A stretch of DNA of 64,000 nucleotides from Flammeovirgaceae bacterium UBA7330 (GTDB taxonomy: Bacteria; Bacteroidota; Bacteroidia; Cytophagales; Cyclobacteriaceae), in contig DKPQ01000004.1 of NCBI GenBank assembly GCA_002471275.1, forward strand, positions 1 to 64,000, written 5' to 3'. Of the stretch, positions 60,587 through 64,000 are shown in pieces. A program made the position numbers and the translations under genes. The notes under the pieces were generated by a model, which did no database searches, was not told where the DNA came from, and saw only the letters and a list, made by a program, of their open reading frames with translations. How positions within the stretch are numbered: the first letter of the stretch is position 1; every line of letters starts with the position of its first letter.

Positions 60587-63025
60587 TTATTCATACCTCA
60601 AAGCATTAACGGGGTTAGATAATGAAATTCTGAGTATTTGCGATCCAATGGTAATTAATGTGATTATCATCATTATTCCGATAGGAATTATGAATAGCCA
60701 CCAATGAAGTTGTGTCCTGTATGGATAACTTTCTAACCATCGATTTATTCCAAAGACTACACCAGGTAAAGCCAATAATCCGGCAATCAGAACAAGGAAA
60801 AAGAAACTTTTAGAAAGTAATATCAACAAACTTCTTACAGGAGCACCAAGAACCTTTCGAACACCAACTTCTTTGGTTCTGCGAGCCACGATGAGTGTTG
60901 TTGATCCATAAAGTCCCAGGCAGGCTACAAAAATGGCAAGTATTGTAAAAGCAAAAAGCAGTTGACTGAATTGCTGTTCATTTTGATATTGCTTATTAAA
61001 GAAATCATCCAAAAAGAAAAAATCAAAGGGGGTCTCAGAGAACACTTCTTCCCATTCGCTTTTAACAATCTCAATACTTTGTTGAGTATTCATATTATCA
61101 TGCTGATCAAACTTGATAGATAAATATTTTAAAGGGAAAAACATTGAAGTGTATGCCATCGGATAATTTTTTTGTTTAAAGGAAGTGGATCTATAATCTA
61201 CTACACCTATAATCTCCGCTTTACCCGGATTTTTGGCATTACCCCATTTTACTTCATATCCAATTGCATCTTTTGGATTATTAAATCCCAGCGCATTGAT
61301 TGCTTCAATATTCATAATCATTGAATACTGATTATCAATTCCTTTCTTAAAGTTTCTACCAGCCAATAAGTCTACTTCAAATTCCGGAATGAAATTCTCA
61401 TCAATTCTTGAAAAGTTAATATTGACAAGCTCATCTGGATTCTTAGCATGTCTGAAATTTCCAATCCTGGTCAGGGGTGTTTTACCAGGGATATCGTAAG
61501 ATGCAGAGACCCCATTGGCAAATGGAAAACCTTCCAGTTTGTCTTTTAATACCAGTAAATTGTTTGTGAAATCGGAGTCATTTCCGGGGGCATGGGTATT
61601 AATGACCAATGTATTGTCAATATTAATACCCAGGCTTTTCGTTTTCATATAGGATAGCTGCTTGTTAACAACTAAGACTGAGGCTATCAGGACTATAGAA
61701 ATGCCAAATTGAAAAATGACTAGCCCATATCTTAAATTAACAGATGATCGATTAGCCATGGAAGTAGTCTTACCTTTAAGTGCCTTCACCGTCTTAAAGG
61801 ATGAAATAATGAAAGCAGGATATAGTCCTGCAAATAAACTTCCTGCAATCAGGAGGAAAAGCACCATAACCCAGAATTCTGCTTTTTTGAAAAGTTCAAG
61901 AGATATTTCATAATGAGAAAATGCAGTAATGGACAATGCCAATAGAATTATGATCGAGATCAAAATCGCAAGAAGGTTTGTAAGGAAAGTTTCAGTTAGA
62001 AATTGTTTAACAATTTGTTTTTTGGTCGAACCAACAGCTTTTCTGATTCCTATTTCACCTGTTCTGTCAAGCGAGTGGGAGGTGGACAGGTTGATATAAT
62101 TGATCCATGCAATCAGTAGAATAAAAATGGCCAACCCAGTGAGCGCATTAATAATATTTCCATCACCATTCGGTTCTATTTCACCCATTAGATCAGAATG
62201 TAAATGAATATCAGTAACCGGTTGGAGAACAAATTTTGAATAGGTGTTATTGTTTTGATCACCCATATACTTATCTGCAATTTCAGAGAATTTGGTTTCC
62301 AGATTTTTAGGGCTAGCATCCGGGGTCAACAATAAATAGGTATAAAAGGCATCCCACCTCCAGTTGTTATGATCATAATTTTCGTCACCTGAAATTGTAT
62401 CCCATCCCAGGAGAAAATCTATGTGAAAGTGTGAATTCTTTGGTAGATCTTTAAATACGCCTACTATCTCGTATGATTTCAAATTAGGATCTGTTAAAGA
62501 TTTCCCTAAAGCCGATTGATCACCAAAATATTTATTAGCGATAGACTCTGATATGAGAATAGTATGTGGCTTCAGCGTTTCCAGTTCTGTCGGTCCTTCC
62601 AAAATATCCAAAGTAAAAACCTCCTGAAATTTTCCTTTGACTTTATAGACATCGTCTTCCACAAAACGAATGGCTTTTCCTTCCTTTGGCAGATAGGTTA
62701 TAATTACATCATGCTGTTCACTTACCCTAAAGAGGGTGGTATATTCTTGTACTTCTGGCAATTCATTTTTCAGGACCTCACCGGTAGGTATAAACGCCTG
62801 AGCTTTTTGGTATTGTAAGTCACCATCAATGTATCGATCGTGACGTACCCGATAAATTCGATCTGCATTCTTGTGAAACTTATCGTAACTCAGCTCGAAG
62901 CTTACATATTGCCCTATTAGCAGACAGGTAAGGATGCCTAATGCCAAACCAATGATGTTGATAGAAGAGAATAACTTGTTTCGAAAAAGTGATCGAAGGG
63001 CTATTTTAAGATTGTGTTTGAGCAT
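60587..63025 (-). CDS. MacB/FtsX-type ABC transporter permease 2
   Basis: This 812-residue paralogue of the downstream permease has the same plan: NKLFSSINIIGLALGILTCL at the first TM, RTGEIGIRKAVGSTKKQIVK in the first FtsX block, RRTKEVGVRKVLGAPVRSLL in the second, and the ending LSNPVNALRYE. Such permeases export peptides, lipoproteins or signals, or transmit mechanical force, depending on partners. It is second of three tandem copies here. Confidence 0.9.
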   Translation of the reverse strand: MLKHNLKIALRSLFRNKLFSSINIIGLALGILTCLLIGQYVSFELSYDKFHKNADRIYRVRHDRYIDGDLQYQKAQAFIPTGEVLKNELPEVQEYTTLFRVSEQHDVIITYLPKEGKAIRFVEDDVYKVKGKFQEVFTLDILEGPTELETLKPHTILISESIANKYFGDQSALGKSLTDPNLKSYEIVGVFKDLPKNSHFHIDFLLGWDTISGDENYDHNNWRWDAFYTYLLLTPDASPKNLETKFSEIADKYMGDQNNNTYSKFVLQPVTDIHLHSDLMGEIEPNGDGNIINALTGLAIFILLIAWINYINLSTSHSLDRTGEIGIRKAVGSTKKQIVKQFLTETFLTNLLAILISIIILLALSITAFSHYEISLELFKKAEFWVMVLFLLIAGSLFAGLYPAFIISSFKTVKALKGKTTSMANRSSVNLRYGLVIFQFGISIVLIASVLVVNKQLSYMKTKSLGINIDNTLVINTHAPGNDSDFTNNLLVLKDKLEGFPFANGVSASYDIPGKTPLTRIGNFRHAKNPDELVNINFSRIDENFIPEFEVDLLAGRNFKKGIDNQYSMIMNIEAINALGFNNPKDAIGYEVKWGNAKNPGKAEIIGVVDYRSTSFKQKNYPMAYTSMFFPLKYLSIKFDQHDNMNTQQSIEIVKSEWEEVFSETPFDFFFLDDFFNKQYQNEQQFSQLLFAFTILAIFVACLGLYGSTTLIVARRTKEVGVRKVLGAPVRSLLILLSKSFFFLVLIAGLLALPGVVFGINRWLESYPYRTQLHWWLFIIPIGIMMIITLITIGSQILRISLSNPVNALRYE

Positions 63026-63042
63026 GAGTCATCAAAAAATTA

Positions 63043-64000
63043 TTATTCGTTTCGCAAAGCCTCTACCGGATTCCTTGAAGCAGCCTTCCAACTCTGCCAG
63101 CTCACAGTGAAGAGAGCAAAGGCCAGAGCAACGAATCCAGCTAGAGCAAATATCCACCAGCTTTGTTCTGTCCTGTATACAAAGTTTTGAAGCCATTGAT
63201 CCATCGCATACCAGGTCAGCGGAATTGCAATAACACAGGCAACCATAATCAATTTGACAAAATCCTTATTTAGTAGGATAAGAATCTCCATCAATTCAGC
63301 ACCATTTACTTTCCTGATGCCGATTTCCTTGACTCTCCTGGCTGAATACTGGATAGAAATACTGAGGAGCCCGAGGCATGAAATCAATATCGAAATACCT
63401 GACAAATAAGTAAACATTTGGAAGAACGTCTTTTCTGACTCGTACTGGGAATAGAAATAATCATTAATCATGAAATGTTCAAATGGATTATTCGGAAAGA
63501 ATTGTGCGTAAGTTGATTTAATTCGATCCAGCATTTCATGATTTGCATCTTTTCCCAACCTAACAGAAAAGTAAAGGCTCACATTTTTGTCCAGAAAGAA
63601 GGCGGCTGGACTTAATTGATGATGGAATGATTGCTGATGGAAATCATCGACGATTCCGACAAGTTCACATTTTTTATCAAAAATGATAAGTTGCTTTCCA
63701 ATTGTACTTTCATTGATGCTTTGCCCTAAGCTTTGTGCTGCTGTGCGATTTAAAATGACACTTTCAATCCTCTCTCCGAACCTTCCTTGCCTTTGATCAC
63801 TTTTGTTAAATGCTCTACCGGCTAATAATTTTATATCGTAGGTTTCGTAAAAGTTCTCGCTGATGATGTTGAAACTAACATCTGTAGATATTTTGGATTT
63901 TGGATCCATTTTAGCCTCAGTGATCCAGCTGTTTTCCGATCCAGGAATAATGCCTGAATAAGTGACGGATCGTATTTGTGGGTTATTCAAGAGTTCATTT
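63043..64000 (-). CDS. MacB/FtsX-type ABC transporter permease 3 (partial)
   Basis: Only the last 319 residues lie in the window; the frame runs on past 64000. The second periplasmic domain (SYDIK-like YDIKLLAGRAFNKSD) and the C-terminal FtsX block (SARRVKEIGIRKVNGAELME) are seen, ending AASRNPVEALRNE. The core is closely related to the two tandem permeases downstream, 17 nt apart, so all belong to one operon. Confidence 0.88.
   Translation of the reverse strand, partial: NELLNNPQIRSVTYSGIIPGSENSWITEAKMDPKSKISTDVSFNIISENFYETYDIKLLAGRAFNKSDQRQGRFGERIESVILNRTAAQSLGQSINESTIGKQLIIFDKKCELVGIVDDFHQQSFHHQLSPAAFFLDKNVSLYFSVRLGKDANHEMLDRIKSTYAQFFPNNPFEHFMINDYFYSQYESEKTFFQMFTYLSGISILISCLGLLSISIQYSARRVKEIGIRKVNGAELMEILILLNKDFVKLIMVACVIAIPLTWYAMDQWLQNFVYRTEQSWWIFALAGFVALAFALFTVSWQSWKAASRNPVEALRNE

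Overview
The window looks like chromosome of a Bacteroidota member, most likely order Cytophagales. The support is: two large secreted proteins with C-terminal type IX secretion (T9SS) sorting domains, a SusC-type TonB receptor paired with a DUF4249 lipoprotein, TAnnTTTG-type -7 promoter boxes, weak Shine-Dalgarno sequences, and a Sec-dependent clade II nitrous oxide reductase. The exact genus cannot be read from the sequence.

Layout. 0-5.4 kb: housekeeping genes (Gfo/Idh/MocA oxidoreductase, tRNA-Leu, M42 peptidase, a YqhA-like protein, an SRPBCC/GyrI-like protein, a small secreted protein), with clear hairpin terminators. 5.5-11.8 kb: a tripartite RND efflux operon preceded by a small orphan membrane-anchored protein. 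11.9-17 kb: a sulfatase, an ECF41-type sigma factor with its AhpD-like partner, and a large secreted protein of unknown function. Sigma and partner each carry the same promoter, TGTCACG-N15-CGGTC. 17.1-31.2 kb: a denitrification/copper island. An Rrf2 regulator with a 14-bp-arm palindromic operator leads into ric/ytfE, cytochrome c, a fasciclin lipoprotein, nosZ, a membrane protein, nosL, nosD, nosF and nosY. After these come a Cys-motif protein, a Met/His-rich lipoprotein, an OprC/NosA-like TonB copper receptor with a CxxxM motif, and two polytopic His-containing membrane proteins. Together they read as N2O reduction plus the copper supply for NosZ. 31.2-38.6 kb: two T9SS cargo proteins and a GH31 glycosidase.

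38.6-51 kb is an accessory zone full of short palindromic repeats of several families. It holds a REP-associated tyrosine transposase (RAYT) flanked by such repeats, a 69-bp remnant of a second RAYT copy, a YefM/YoeB toxin-antitoxin pair, TonB-C proteins, a frameshifted NYN-domain gene and a compact structured element. It also holds the most striking object in the window: fourteen 7-bp boxes at 47512-47776, seven CCCAAAC-type then seven GTTTGGG-type, spaced 21 bp and meeting head to head at 47644/47645, directly downstream of an unrecognised helical protein gene.

51-56.9 kb is a Tn7/Mu-type transposition module (DDE transposase, AAA+ ATPase, unknown third protein). It has a divergent XRE regulator, candidate operators, a candidate end with three TCTTTATC boxes at 33-bp steps, and two duplicated palindrome-HTH modules, one of them decayed. 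56.9-64 kb: a DUF418 membrane protein and three large MacB/FtsX-type ABC permeases, the last one cut by the window edge.
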